Under the pieces are notes generated by a model. It made no database searches and was not told where the DNA came from. It saw only the letters and a list, made by a program, of their open reading frames with translations. From positions 119,931-183,930 of the IMG/VR virus record IMGVR_UViG_3300033183_000299: a DNA stretch of 64,000 bases, one strand, 5' to 3'. The translations under genes were made by a program, and so were the position numbers. This document shows, in pieces, positions 42,901-51,104 of the stretch (positions within the stretch are counted from its first letter, which is position 1; each line of letters opens with the position of its first letter). The stretch comes from a virus.

Positions 42901-45900
42901 TGAAAAGATCTTGCGAACTCTCGTCTACCAGTGGTGTCCCTCATGGCCTCAGCTAAAAGACCCCCTCGGGTAAAAAACCCAATAGTTAAAGATCTAGATA
43001 TGTTGTCAAAAAATCCTTCAACCAACTCATCACTTTGATCCCTGTCGACTTGCGAGGTTGAGACATCATTGAATAAATTATTTGGATTACAAACATCTTT
43101 CAACACCTCATTGGTGGCCGATCCATAAAAAGGGCCATCAGTTTGCAAGTTTCCAACATCATCCATCAGTGTCTCTAGAGCATCCAAGGTGGCATCGTTT
43201 AGTTTCTTAACGTAATCTTCAGCTGGTCTGAATCCCATATCACCTAACAGACCTTCTCTTAAGTTATTCCACTCGTTTAACTGATCACTCGTTAAGCAGA
43301 TGGCTTGGGATATGGGCAGGTTTGGAACACCCGCATCCAACATATCCCTAATTCTATTTCTTTCTTCTGAGGGCAGAAATGACCCAAGACTCTTGAAAAA
43401 GAAAGCTACTTGATTTGGGTCTCCGAGTAATACGTTCATTTCTGGGGCTAGAGCGTTGACGGCATTAGAAATCCTCTTATTAAATTGAGAATTTTCCTCG
43501 CCATCTCTTGCGACCATAGCTTCCAAAAACTCCTCAGTCGAAGCAACAGATGAGATAATATTTGCAACTTTCGAACCAGCATTTTCATAATCAGCTCCCT
43601 CATCAAAAGAAAGCGGTGCAAAGAGTGCCTCAGCTAACTGTTCAGCCTTAGACCTACTGGTGGCTAGGTCTTCACCATCGTTGCAGAACGCCTCATTCAA
43701 TGCCCTATAAAAGCTGCCTTTCAAATTTCCACGAAGTCCGTCAGCAACGATACCCCCCGCTGCCTCTACTAAATTACAAAGAGAGCTTTCCAAAGTAAAC
43801 ATTAGCCTCTTCAATAAAGATATCGCTAATTCCGATACCAGCTTTATTATTGCTTCTCTGAATATTTCGTTGAATTGGTATTCAATTTTAAATCTAAAAT
43901 TTATGTTTGGAACAATTAGTTTTGGAAACGCCAAAGACACTGTCGGGTCACACACATCAACAGATAGGGACTTCATAAAATCACCTGCTGGTGGGTAAAT
44001 GACTGGTGCGATAGGACAAGGACTTAGGAGTAGCTGCTCAACCTTATCTAAGGCGAAGTCTACTGCTGGATATGACCTAAGTCTCTCAAAAAGATCATCT
44101 ATTGAAAAGTAATCCAAGATTGACTCAATTGCAAAATCAAAAATAACATCAAATACTGCATCAACCTTTACGCCCAATGCCGTTTCCTTAAATGATTCAG
44201 CTACTCTCTCAAAGTCATTAAGTTCTTCTCCTGTTATTACAGAAGAGTCCAGAGCTTGGGAGAAATTTTCAGTAGTTGTTTCGGCTAAGTCCCTAGAGAA
44301 CTCTCCGATGGGCTCCAAGGCTTGCACTACTGATTGTAGGGAAGTCTCTAGGGACTTTTGATATAATTCATCTATTGATCTCAAAATCTCAGATGCTGAT
44401 TGTGTGACTTCTTGTTTTCCTTGCTCTATCAATGACTTGAATCTTTCTTCTAGTTCGGCAATTTCCCTATCTACACCTTTTTCGATGTATCCGTCTAATT
44501 GAGATTCCAAATCTTCCTTCAGCCTTTTGTAATCTACAATTCTTTCAGCTGACTTTCTTGTTAGTTCAAGCTTCTCTCTCTTGTTTAATGCAAAATCAGA
44601 TATTGTACCATCTTCATTGAACGTTGTATCTCTAAAGACATCATCTAGCAGCTTCCGCTCAGCTTCAATCAATGCATTGAGGTTATCTACTTGGTCTTGT
44701 ATCTCTCTCTTCTCTTCAAATACACCTCTAACTCCCGATATGGTCTCCGTTATTATCGAACTCGTAACTCTATCTAAGGCTTGGCGAAATGAACTTTGAG
44801 ACTTTTTGTACTCTCTAGCATAATATTTTATACTTTGCAACATGTATTTTTTAGGCTTAATCTTTTTAAGCTCAGCATCTTTGGAGCCTATTTTTTTACG
44901 ATAAACATTTCCCTCTCCATCATCGTCAAGCAAGAAGGTCGCTGTTTGCTTATCCCAACCTAAAGAAGTCATTAGTTTATATATCTTTGCCCAAGCACTT
45001 TCAGTCAAGGCTCCCGAAGAGTGAGGTCCAATCACTCCTGCTACATATTGCTCCTCCTCTTCCGTTAGTGAATCGATGAAACTCTCCAAACCAAAGTCAG
45101 TCCATTTTTGAGTAAAGATGTCCAGTACTCTATAGGCTTTGCTTTTTGATTTGACGAAATCTTTCATCGTTTGGCCGCTACCTTCAGCCAACTTAATCCC
45201 TATCAGGGATGTTATATCGACACCATTCCCAAACTGCTCTTCGATTGTCTTGTTTAGTTCCTCTCTAAATGATGCTGGTAGACCATTTAAAAATAGTCCG
45301 AAAGTATTAACCTCCATAAAATCAAAAGTCTTCTCAATTAAAATGTCTAAAAAATCATCAAACGATACTCCGTTCGCAATGCAATTCAGGGCCTTTCCTG
45401 CGATCTTAGACATACCGCAAATTCCAATTGCTGGTATAACATCAATTATATCAAGCTCTGATCTGTTTTCGATAGCATCTTTGACCACTTTGACGTATGT
45501 ATCTTCAAAGTTTTCAATGACCTCATTCGCAGCGTCCATTGCTTCTTGAAAGTGCGGAGAGTTTTGAATTTGATTAGAGAAAGACCCGCCCTCCAATAAG
45601 CCAAATTTGTCTACGGCAAATTGTGTTTTATTTCTCTCTATGTCTTCATTTGACTCTAAAGGGTCGGATTTTATATATGTCTTCTTTTCACCTTCAATAT
45701 TGGTATAATCAAACTTTATAAGAAAGACATTATCGACATAAACTTCTTCCAAGTACTTGAAAACATTATCTCTATTGACTTTTTTTATGCCTTCATTGGG
45801 GGCGTATTCTTCATAATATCTGGTTACACTATCTATCAAATAATTGTAAGCCTTGTTCTCATATTCTTTTTTGTATCTCGAGATCATCGCCTCTCGCCTT

Positions 45901-47129
45901 TCTTCTGCAGGAGACTTCTCTCGAGACTTCTGATCAGCTAGGGCAGTTGCGCCAAAAGTAGACTGTTGAGCCAAGGACCTACAGGCCTGTTCTGAGATTT
46001 GCTTCTCGATTGAATCAAAGGCAGACATTATCTCGCTTGCTAGAGAATCAATAACTTGACTGTTCCCTGACCCTAATTGCGACTCCAATAGGCACTCAAG
46101 ACCAGCTTTCGTCTCATCAAAGTCACCAAGATCTCCATAATCTACAATATATTTTGGATAAAACCTCTCTAGTGTAAAGTCTAGCCAAGGCTTGGTTTCT
46201 TTGGCTGTAATGTCATTGATGACTAAATCTAGATTTTTCATGAAGTTGTACACAACTCTCATGGATGGCTTGCGTAAAATACTTCCCCTAGGGACAGGTA
46301 GCTTTACATACTTATCGCAACCATCATCGGAAAGTACCATGATTTTTTTTAAATCAAAATCTCTTCCACTTGACTTAAAAATGAACTTTAGCTTCACAGC
46401 GCGCTTAGCCTTGAATACGCCTGTGTTTCCAATTTTCTGATATCCTTTATTTTTCAACAAGTCAGATAGTTCGTCCTGAAATTGCTTGATCTTCTTCTTT
46501 GCTGACTTGTAGTTGATTCTAAGTGTCTCATTATTTTGCTGTCGTATCACAAAACCAGCGCCCGTCTTGACTGCGGATGAGTAGTATAAGCCATAAGTCC
46601 CCAAGGCCACTCTTAATTGCCTTAGCTTTCTTTTCAGACCTTGGACTTCTAATAATATTTCTCCACCAGAATCAAATGTTTCTGAATCGTCATTGGATGC
46701 ATCTTCACTATCGTTTCCTGGGATTTGATCAAAATTGAACGCTGGTACTCCCACAAGGTATGCTGGTCCCAATACCCTAGACTCAAGATTAACGTATTTA
46801 TCGACAACAAAAGCAGCATTTAAAAGTTGTTGACGAGTTCCATTATTCAAAGGCTTATCTAAGTCGACCAAGATTCTCTCGACAGCCAAATTTAGAATAT
46901 CAACTTCCTCACCTGTGTCAACTTCACTTTCATAAACTCTAACGTGATATTCGCAAACACTCTTGTTTAAGTAGGCCTCTTCGATGTCCGACCAATGTGG
47001 AGCAGGTAGTTTCCAATTTGGATCAACCTGGCATGTCGGGCATAACCTCTCGTCTATCGGCTTGATGACCTCTTGAGTATCACACTCGCTATTTTGAAAG
47101 TCTGAATATTTCTTTTCTATCTCAGCCAT
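39921..47129 (-). CDS. Giant baseplate-region protein (2402 residues)
   Basis: At 2402 residues this is the largest gene in the window. It opens with a short Cys pair (CPTCQVDPN, about residues 30-38). A long helical, coiled-coil-rich region spans about 730-950 (for example EEKREIQDQVDNLNALIEAE), and a C-terminal half of mixed type follows. No enzyme motif is visible. It lies between the spike gene and gp25, where T4-like phages encode hub and wedge proteins, so it may replace several smaller T4 proteins. It is too far from a visible tube or sheath gene to call it a tape measure. The start at 47129 has an AGAGGT site. Confidence 0.78.
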   Translation of the reverse strand: MAEIEKKYSDFQNSECDTQEVIKPIDERLCPTCQVDPNWKLPAPHWSDIEEAYLNKSVCEYHVRVYESEVDTGEEVDILNLAVERILVDLDKPLNNGTRQQLLNAAFVVDKYVNLESRVLGPAYLVGVPAFNFDQIPGNDSEDASNDDSETFDSGGEILLEVQGLKRKLRQLRVALGTYGLYYSSAVKTGAGFVIRQQNNETLRINYKSAKKKIKQFQDELSDLLKNKGYQKIGNTGVFKAKRAVKLKFIFKSSGRDFDLKKIMVLSDDGCDKYVKLPVPRGSILRKPSMRVVYNFMKNLDLVINDITAKETKPWLDFTLERFYPKYIVDYGDLGDFDETKAGLECLLESQLGSGNSQVIDSLASEIMSAFDSIEKQISEQACRSLAQQSTFGATALADQKSREKSPAEERREAMISRYKKEYENKAYNYLIDSVTRYYEEYAPNEGIKKVNRDNVFKYLEEVYVDNVFLIKFDYTNIEGEKKTYIKSDPLESNEDIERNKTQFAVDKFGLLEGGSFSNQIQNSPHFQEAMDAANEVIENFEDTYVKVVKDAIENRSELDIIDVIPAIGICGMSKIAGKALNCIANGVSFDDFLDILIEKTFDFMEVNTFGLFLNGLPASFREELNKTIEEQFGNGVDITSLIGIKLAEGSGQTMKDFVKSKSKAYRVLDIFTQKWTDFGLESFIDSLTEEEEQYVAGVIGPHSSGALTESAWAKIYKLMTSLGWDKQTATFLLDDDGEGNVYRKKIGSKDAELKKIKPKKYMLQSIKYYAREYKKSQSSFRQALDRVTSSIITETISGVRGVFEEKREIQDQVDNLNALIEAERKLLDDVFRDTTFNEDGTISDFALNKREKLELTRKSAERIVDYKRLKEDLESQLDGYIEKGVDREIAELEERFKSLIEQGKQEVTQSASEILRSIDELYQKSLETSLQSVVQALEPIGEFSRDLAETTTENFSQALDSSVITGEELNDFERVAESFKETALGVKVDAVFDVIFDFAIESILDYFSIDDLFERLRSYPAVDFALDKVEQLLLSPCPIAPVIYPPAGDFMKSLSVDVCDPTVSLAFPKLIVPNINFRFKIEYQFNEIFREAIIKLVSELAISLLKRLMFTLESSLCNLVEAAGGIVADGLRGNLKGSFYRALNEAFCNDGEDLATSRSKAEQLAEALFAPLSFDEGADYENAGSKVANIISSVASTEEFLEAMVARDGEENSQFNKRISNAVNALAPEMNVLLGDPNQVAFFFKSLGSFLPSEERNRIRDMLDAGVPNLPISQAICLTSDQLNEWNNLREGLLGDMGFRPAEDYVKKLNDATLDALETLMDDVGNLQTDGPFYGSATNEVLKDVCNPNNLFNDVSTSQVDRDQSDELVEGFFDNISRSLTIGFFTRGGLLAEAMRDTTGRREFARSFQKIFRINYSNTQEERDLKFNTSGKFKQILMNIGYDDADGAPGLYPETVGLKQREEILSDSGTVYNFSRVKRGRKTSKNIVYRYVDEQDGFSYKQIVSVSNLRAPKKTFGYNLQVLENINDTEDVLEVNINTPVDILEGEEKYLQDNGFMYRGNQKQDIRKAAFNRIMKNKIPLNKDFSEIYEDLFETSNKKMIEALLTNYESEDGLPTGYKFGYVTDDLTRDSFEYTPSENEGELGTFASERIIPLDPAIYGGNYNNPPYYVEPRKFFGWLELATNAFDSQEGCEPKTPPMLSFKDIKDRVKNLDASLRNDPRLSKSPDCVSVKPFHLLLDAKNKAKLDGVIRTTIRTYLAEFFMKGYGLFSNLQIRGENFDDSMMFYIVKKMQTEMSDLGVRTSNKKVRIVRERYWYTFLEQCVEAYQRMIDVDGIEAPESVMNSLNRIQLGLDKYRVVDKEMKKRLRKEIENINLARPPSSYDPIEEINKGMLYHVAMAVDFRLAKEDERETFFDGSSANVKVKASTIRYANVKKLQFFQKIYFIKLFEREAINVMKELIRSELDRLSQNVIDGPTDKPYYFDLYKSFFGMKSFFPDSTSKVGLNSYYLGKQTGNVKVGKIPELSDNNINLPIEKSDEIQFILQSYVRLEDKESGDVPDAISFRDNKYRGAISLKNMSEFVSLNLNDLDDVMLSDCFGDLSFTYTGSFKKLMDKGFATNNSILRLSELNSEIEYGVFAGGLSSYLASRDFEDFQVSYDESFLLDGETPQPTGVIGSTGVKYGLRLSIVVPEDYFSEEEMEQLRSDSAFMQLSKREKSFLFDDGGIMIPLSSAEIDVVDSTFEQFDPYSGIERYDLECLINKIVDQPGFTVMFDKILNFRQASSMLAIYCMETLPASFGRGEGERVEEDPDIPEFDGTINKFGKNFLRREFKSLYLSNTADGLSPDEDDDDSDFMSLIKLNNPFDSFALPAVKLPWWMKRRMQTKIYDANGQECADPEKDLQ

Positions 47130-47138
47130 TGCGTACCT

Positions 47139-48170
47139 CTATGTTGTGAAAACGTATTTACTGTTTATGTAGTCTGATCCAAAGTTCTCGTTTAGATAGT
47201 TTATCTTGATTGATTCAAGATTCTTATTGAAAAGTTGTCGTGAAGCTATTGATAGCCCAGTTTTTGTCTGAATGAAGCCAGTGGTTGGAGTATATGTGGA
47301 AGGTGCCGCAGCGACTGGAATATGTGGAGGCACTGGTAGTGGAGCTACCAGGTGAGTGTGAGCAGCCAAAGCTAAATCCATCTTTTGTATCATGGAGGTA
47401 TTATCTCCAACTAGTGCTGAGAGCTCCTGTATGGCTCTTACAATGTCTCCAAGACATTCCGATAGGTTATCCCCCTTTGGAATTGGTTGAAGCTTTCTAC
47501 GGGTATTTTTGGCCTTATTAAAGGGGTTTAAAATATTGAATGAAAGCCTCTGTTCTTCTTCCGTATAATTTCCTGCGATTAAAGAGATTGTTCCGACCGT
47601 CTCATTACGACCTCCGTTGGAAAGCTTTTCCCCATCTTTCCCAACACCTTCAAATCTTGCGCGACCTGTAACAATCTTGATGTCGTTTCTTGAGTGTATA
47701 CGGATAGTATCAGCCTTTAAGCCAATGGCTGATCTTCCGGGTGATGCTTGATTTGGAACCTCTGCTAGTCCCATATATTTATCAATATCTGCTTTTTGAG
47801 AAATGTACACTCTTGCAGCATCCATAGCAAAATTTGGGTTAACAATCGTTTCTTCATTGGGCGGGCCGTAAGAGCCATCCTTGTGTCTGTAGGATGATCC
47901 GGCACCGACTATTAAATCGATACGACCAGCTTGAGTCGCTCCTCTCCCGCCATATCCAGAATATAGGTTTCCAGGGCGGTCACGACCTAAAATAATAAAG
48001 GAATTGTTATCTCCAGATATTGTCTTTTCAGTTGACCCTCTTTCCAATGTTGGAATTGCTTCATCAATTGGCTTTTGAGCTATACCTTGGCGTTTACCAG
48101 CTTTTTTATTTTTGGCTACCTGTGCTTTATTTAAAACCTTTGTCTGGTCTTGTATTGGTTTTGAGGTCAT
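47139..48170 (-). CDS. Baseplate spike/hub protein, gp5-like
   Basis: A 343-residue protein with an early stretch (NNSFIILGRDRPGNLYSGYG) and a middle beta-rich segment (KADTIRIHSRNDIKIVTGRA) that looks like the repeat region of a central spike. A helical stretch with the His-containing AAHTHLV lies near 270. Neighbouring amidase and wedge genes place it in the hub. It carries no lysozyme domain; that activity appears to be supplied by the next gene upstream. The spike role is inferred from segment type and context. Confidence 0.6.
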   Translation of the reverse strand: MTSKPIQDQTKVLNKAQVAKNKKAGKRQGIAQKPIDEAIPTLERGSTEKTISGDNNSFIILGRDRPGNLYSGYGGRGATQAGRIDLIVGAGSSYRHKDGSYGPPNEETIVNPNFAMDAARVYISQKADIDKYMGLAEVPNQASPGRSAIGLKADTIRIHSRNDIKIVTGRARFEGVGKDGEKLSNGGRNETVGTISLIAGNYTEEEQRLSFNILNPFNKAKNTRRKLQPIPKGDNLSECLGDIVRAIQELSALVGDNTSMIQKMDLALAAHTHLVAPLPVPPHIPVAAAPSTYTPTTGFIQTKTGLSIASRQLFNKNLESIKINYLNENFGSDYINSKYVFTT

Positions 48171-48179
48171 GGCTATCTC

Positions 48180-49301
48180 TTAAAGTTTTTTTGCTACTCT
48201 TTCTCTAAAGGCTTTCATATCAAAAGCAGGTCCAGGATCACTTTTATCGGACTGGATGTCGCTATGTCCTACGATTGCATTTTGATCTAGACTATATTTT
48301 TTTAATAATTCAGCGCATATGTCGGCACATTTAGACAATGAAGTTTCCTCGTAAGGTTCCCACTTCTTGGTGCTAGATCCATTAGGTGTTTTTCCAGATA
48401 TCCAATTTGACTTTGCTGTGACTCCATCTCGCTCAAAGCCCGCGTTCATAATACATATCCCAATGCTATTTGAATTATTCACTTTTGAATTTCCTTTAGC
48501 ATGCCACACTATTTTTTCAGGATCTGCACTATTGAAGAAGGTCCCATTTCTACCTATCATATAGTGGTATCCATAATCTGTATTTCTATTTTCATATTTC
48601 AATACAGATTCTTTGCCTCCAAATGCTGCGCTGTAGTGTATAACTATGTACTTCACATCTTTTGATCGATCACCCTTTATGTTTGAAGATTTTCCATTAG
48701 CTGTTGCAGCATCTGCAGCGGTGTTGTCCCCTAGCAATGTTGCATTTGCCCAATCAGCAGACAATATGGTTTCAACTCCGTCTATTGTGGCTAAATCAAG
48801 AAAGCTAATCTCTATCTGTGTTCCTTGAGGTTTCATGAATCTGAGGCCTTTGAAGTCTGAATTCTGTATAGATCCCTGTTCAAAGTAGCAGTCCAAAATT
48901 TGACCAAATTGAATGGGGTCCGTATCTTTGAATTCAAAATCTGATCTCGCCATAAACGTTGAGGCATGAAGAGATATTATTTTATTTATTGTGTCTGGGT
49001 CATTGGATGCTCTAGGGTCTGGTAGAATATTTCCAAAATCAGCGAGGGGCCTAACGACAACGCTCAAGAATTGATTTGAATTAATAGCATCCTCAGAATC
49101 TGTACCGGCTCCGGAGCCATCTTCTGTTCTAATTCCGGATAGACAAACAGCTTTGAAAATACCGTCAGTTGCGGTACTCATAGCGTTATCATAAAAGCTA
49201 TCCATTATATTCGACATTGTATAGTCGAACATTTCGGACGAATTATTAACCATTTGCTTGTATAGATATGGGTTGTTGAATGACTTCTTAAACTTAGCCA
49301 C
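48180..49301 (-). CDS. Baseplate hub protein with C-terminal N-acetylmuramoyl-L-alanine amidase domain
   Basis: A 373-residue protein. Residues about 215-373 form an amidase_2/PGRP-like domain, with zinc-ligand candidates in YIVIHYS (first His), WHAKG (second His-containing motif) and IVGHSDIQSDKSDPGPAFD. It would cleave peptidoglycan during tail penetration. The N-terminal ~210 residues, including FGQILDCYFEQGS and a strand-rich segment, are typical of a spike or OB-fold hub domain. It therefore resembles T4 gp5 in joining hub and muralytic activity, but with an amidase instead of a lysozyme. The start is a GTG at 49301 overlapping the previous stop (TAGTG), with a GGAGG site. Confidence 0.85.
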   Translation of the reverse strand: MAKFKKSFNNPYLYKQMVNNSSEMFDYTMSNIMDSFYDNAMSTATDGIFKAVCLSGIRTEDGSGAGTDSEDAINSNQFLSVVVRPLADFGNILPDPRASNDPDTINKIISLHASTFMARSDFEFKDTDPIQFGQILDCYFEQGSIQNSDFKGLRFMKPQGTQIEISFLDLATIDGVETILSADWANATLLGDNTAADAATANGKSSNIKGDRSKDVKYIVIHYSAAFGGKESVLKYENRNTDYGYHYMIGRNGTFFNSADPEKIVWHAKGNSKVNNSNSIGICIMNAGFERDGVTAKSNWISGKTPNGSSTKKWEPYEETSLSKCADICAELLKKYSLDQNAIVGHSDIQSDKSDPGPAFDMKAFRERVAKKL

Positions 49302-49585
49302 TATTTGTCCTCCGAATCTTGGATTTGATCAAAGATTTGAGCAAAGTCCGCGTCGGTCAACTCCTCTGTCTTTTCATTCTTGGATAACAATCCGCAAAGC
49401 TTGACAAGCTGTTCATTTGATCGCTGCAAGGTTTCAACGTACTTCGCAAGTGTTTGACCTATGTCTCTATGTCGAGATTGATCGACAGCCAAATAGCGCA
49501 TAGCATCATCGAGAAGTTCACGAGTTGTTTCGCGATCTTCTCGAATGTTCTCTATTGCTTCATCTATAATTTTCTTACTGCTCAT
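49301..49585 (-). CDS. Small coiled-coil protein
   Basis: A 94-residue, almost fully helical, charged protein (SSKKIIDEAIENIREDRETT, then KYVETLQRSNEQLVKLCGLL) with an acidic C-terminus. No known domain is recognised. Its stop overlaps the amidase start. It may be an assembly factor for the hub. The start at 49585 lies only 5 nt after the motif ACTAATTA, and no ribosome site is obvious. Confidence 0.65.
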   Translation of the reverse strand: MSSKKIIDEAIENIREDRETTRELLDDAMRYLAVDQSRHRDIGQTLAKYVETLQRSNEQLVKLCGLLSKNEKTEELTDADFAQIFDQIQDSEDK

Positions 49586-49590
49586 GCTAA

Positions 49591-49598
49591 TAATTAGT
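49591..49598 (-). promoter_or_regulatory. Candidate late-promoter motif ACTAATTA
   Basis: It lies between the sigma-factor gene and the coiled-coil gene. The spacing to the ATG is only 5 nt, so either the transcript is leaderless or the match is fortuitous. Confidence 0.32.
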
Positions 49599-49602
49599 TA
49601 AA

Positions 49603-50295
49603 TTAAATATTTCCATTGTCCCAATCTTTTCTAAAGTCTCTATATCGGGATCTCATTTTATTAAGCTGAACGACGATTTGTTTTGTATTCATTCCTGTTA
49701 ATTCTCGAAGATAGAGGTAGATGGCTTTCTTGTTAAATATTTCAATTTGATCTGCTGATTCGAACAGGACCATGACTGCATCGTATACTTTCTTTTCAGA
49801 CTCTTTTGAAAAGTCGGGCTCCCAAGATTCCATTTCCTTTTTTAGGTTGGCCATCAGTTCTTTCCGAACAGTTTGATCTTGAAAGCTTTCCGCTTTGTCG
49901 AGAAGGTCTCTTTCAAGATCATAATCGACGGCCTCAAAAGATACTTCTCTCTCAAGACGCTTTTTGTTCTTCTTGACTTTGTGAATAAACCAGTTCTTTG
50001 TGACGACTGAGAAGTAAGAAAAAGCCTTGTGTCCCTTGTTGGGGTCAAACTTCGCCAAAATAGTAACGAGCCAACCTTTACACTCTTCTCTCAGATCATC
50101 AATATCAGGTAAGGTTGTAAAGCGATAAGTGAACACAATTTTGTCCACCATTTGTGAAAATGCTGGTTGAATGAGTGTTTCATAAAGCTCTTCCTTTTTC
50201 CTGAAATTATCTGTGTTGCAATATTCAATTATTGCGTTTTCGTGTACCTGCGTAAAGTACATGTTTTTCTTTTTCGCTTTCCTCTTCCTCGGCAT
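49603..50295 (-). CDS. 55: Late-transcription sigma factor, gp55-like
   Basis: A 230-residue sigma-70-like factor. A region-2-like segment reads DIDDLREECKGWLVTILAKF followed by DPNKGHKAFSYFSVVTKNWF, in which FDPNKG and the aromatic residues match the core-binding and -10 melting part of sigma-2. A C-terminal helix-turn-helix-like end (LTGMNTKQIVVQLNKMRSRY) follows. This is the role of T4 gp55, which redirects host polymerase to late promoters. Its start overlaps the preceding gene by 71 nt. An alternative start at 50262 (MYFTQ) is possible, but the basic MPRKRKAKKKN extension fits the frame. The gene is in an operon with a sigma70-type promoter, not the ACTATTTA motif. Confidence 0.82.
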   Translation of the reverse strand: MPRKRKAKKKNMYFTQVHENAIIEYCNTDNFRKKEELYETLIQPAFSQMVDKIVFTYRFTTLPDIDDLREECKGWLVTILAKFDPNKGHKAFSYFSVVTKNWFIHKVKKNKKRLEREVSFEAVDYDLERDLLDKAESFQDQTVRKELMANLKKEMESWEPDFSKESEKKVYDAVMVLFESADQIEIFNKKAIYLYLRELTGMNTKQIVVQLNKMRSRYRDFRKDWDNGNI

Positions 50296-50608
50296 CTTCT
50301 TCCTCTGCTATTTCATATTCGATAGGTTCTGTTATTGAAGAGACGCTTCCGTATTGCTCTTCAAGCATTACACTTAATGCATTCGTATGATCCATTAAGA
50401 ACTTTAAAGTCTCGTCTCCATAGAATGTATCAAGCTCATAAACCTTCTTTAAGTGCTTTTTATAGTTATCGATAATCTCGACCAAGTCACCAATGTTGTC
50501 TGAGACAACCGCCAAGTCTTTCGACTGCCATGAGGCAAGTCTAAATAAGACGACGTTTGCTACAACAGAAGTCGCAAGTCCGAGACCCAATAAAATATTA
50601 ATCTCCAT
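50225..50608 (-). CDS. Membrane-anchored protein of unknown function
   Basis: A 127-residue protein with one N-terminal transmembrane helix (ILLGLGLATSVVANVVLF), then a helical cytoplasmic or periplasmic region and a long acidic stretch (EEEDAEEEESEKEKH). No family is recognised. It overlaps FmdB-like by 11 nt and the sigma gene by 71 nt, so it belongs to the same operon. The ATG has GGAG at good distance. Confidence 0.65.
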   Translation of the reverse strand: MEINILLGLGLATSVVANVVLFRLASWQSKDLAVVSDNIGDLVEIIDNYKKHLKKVYELDTFYGDETLKFLMDHTNALSVMLEEQYGSVSSITEPIEYEIAEEEDAEEEESEKEKHVLYAGTRKRNN

Positions 50609-50855
50609 CGGGCAACTCCACTCTCTTTTTTCGTTCTTCCTTTAGGAGGGCTCTATTTTCCTCTATGGCGCGTTTTACTTCGTCACCTACCTTACCACCC
50701 TTTGAAGTTCTTTCACGGTGTATGTGAGGCATTTGAGGCACTCTATGGATAGAAGTGGAACAACAGAAGTTACACATTCCATACTCTTCCGTCATTCCAT
50801 GAACTACCTCAAAATACTCGAGACACTCTTTGCACTTGTATGCATATTTAGGCAT
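50598..50855 (-). CDS. FmdB-like zinc-ribbon protein
   Basis: An 85-residue protein with a Cys4 ribbon typical of the FmdB regulatory family: YAYKCKECLEYFEVVHGMTE followed by MCNFC. The C-terminal half is a charged helix. I chose the ATG at 50855, which lies within the last codons of the preceding gene, in preference to a TTG at 50864. FmdB-like ribbons in phages are usually of unknown role; regulation or polymerase binding is possible given the sigma gene two frames downstream. Confidence 0.72.
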   Translation of the reverse strand: MPKYAYKCKECLEYFEVVHGMTEEYGMCNFCCSTSIHRVPQMPHIHRERTSKGGKVGDEVKRAIEENRALLKEERKKRVELPDGD

Positions 50856-51042
50856 CTTTATCAACCTTTACGCTTTCAGGTACTTCGAATGTTGGTGGGT
50901 TCATGACGACTAGTTGACCCGAGTCATCAACTTGAATTTTAAAGTCCTTAAGAACAGGGACAATATCTGTTTGTTCCAAGAGGGACTTTTGAAGCGCCAT
51001 CATAACAGCGCCAATTGCTTGATCTGATAAATTGTGATCCAT
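50848..51042 (-). CDS. Small conserved-looking protein, first gene of the sigma operon
   Basis: A 64-residue protein (MDHNLSDQAIGAVMMALQKS, then TDIVPVLKDFKIQVDDSGQL), with a helical start and a beta strand pair. No family is recognised. It has an AGGAG site and begins about 25-30 nt after the predicted start of the sigma70-type promoter, and is the first of four overlapping genes ending in the sigma factor. Confidence 0.62.
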   Translation of the reverse strand: MDHNLSDQAIGAVMMALQKSLLEQTDIVPVLKDFKIQVDDSGQLVVMNPPTFEVPESVKVDKDA

Positions 51043-51075
51043 AATAAACTCCTATTAAAAAATATCAATAACTTT

Positions 51076-51104
51076 ATTATAGCACCCAGTTTTACTGTTG
51101 TCAA
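51076..51104 (-). promoter_or_regulatory. Sigma70-type promoter for the sigma-factor operon
   Basis: TTGACA, 17 bp, then TATAAT with TG one base before (extended -10) on the minus strand, a full consensus match. It lies at the end of the glycan island and starts the four-gene operon ending in the gp55-like gene. Confidence 0.82.

Noticed and set aside
39921-47129. Tape-measure protein
   Set aside because: The length and coiled coils would fit, but it sits between the spike and gp25-like genes, has no central transmembrane segments and no tube or sheath gene is next to it.
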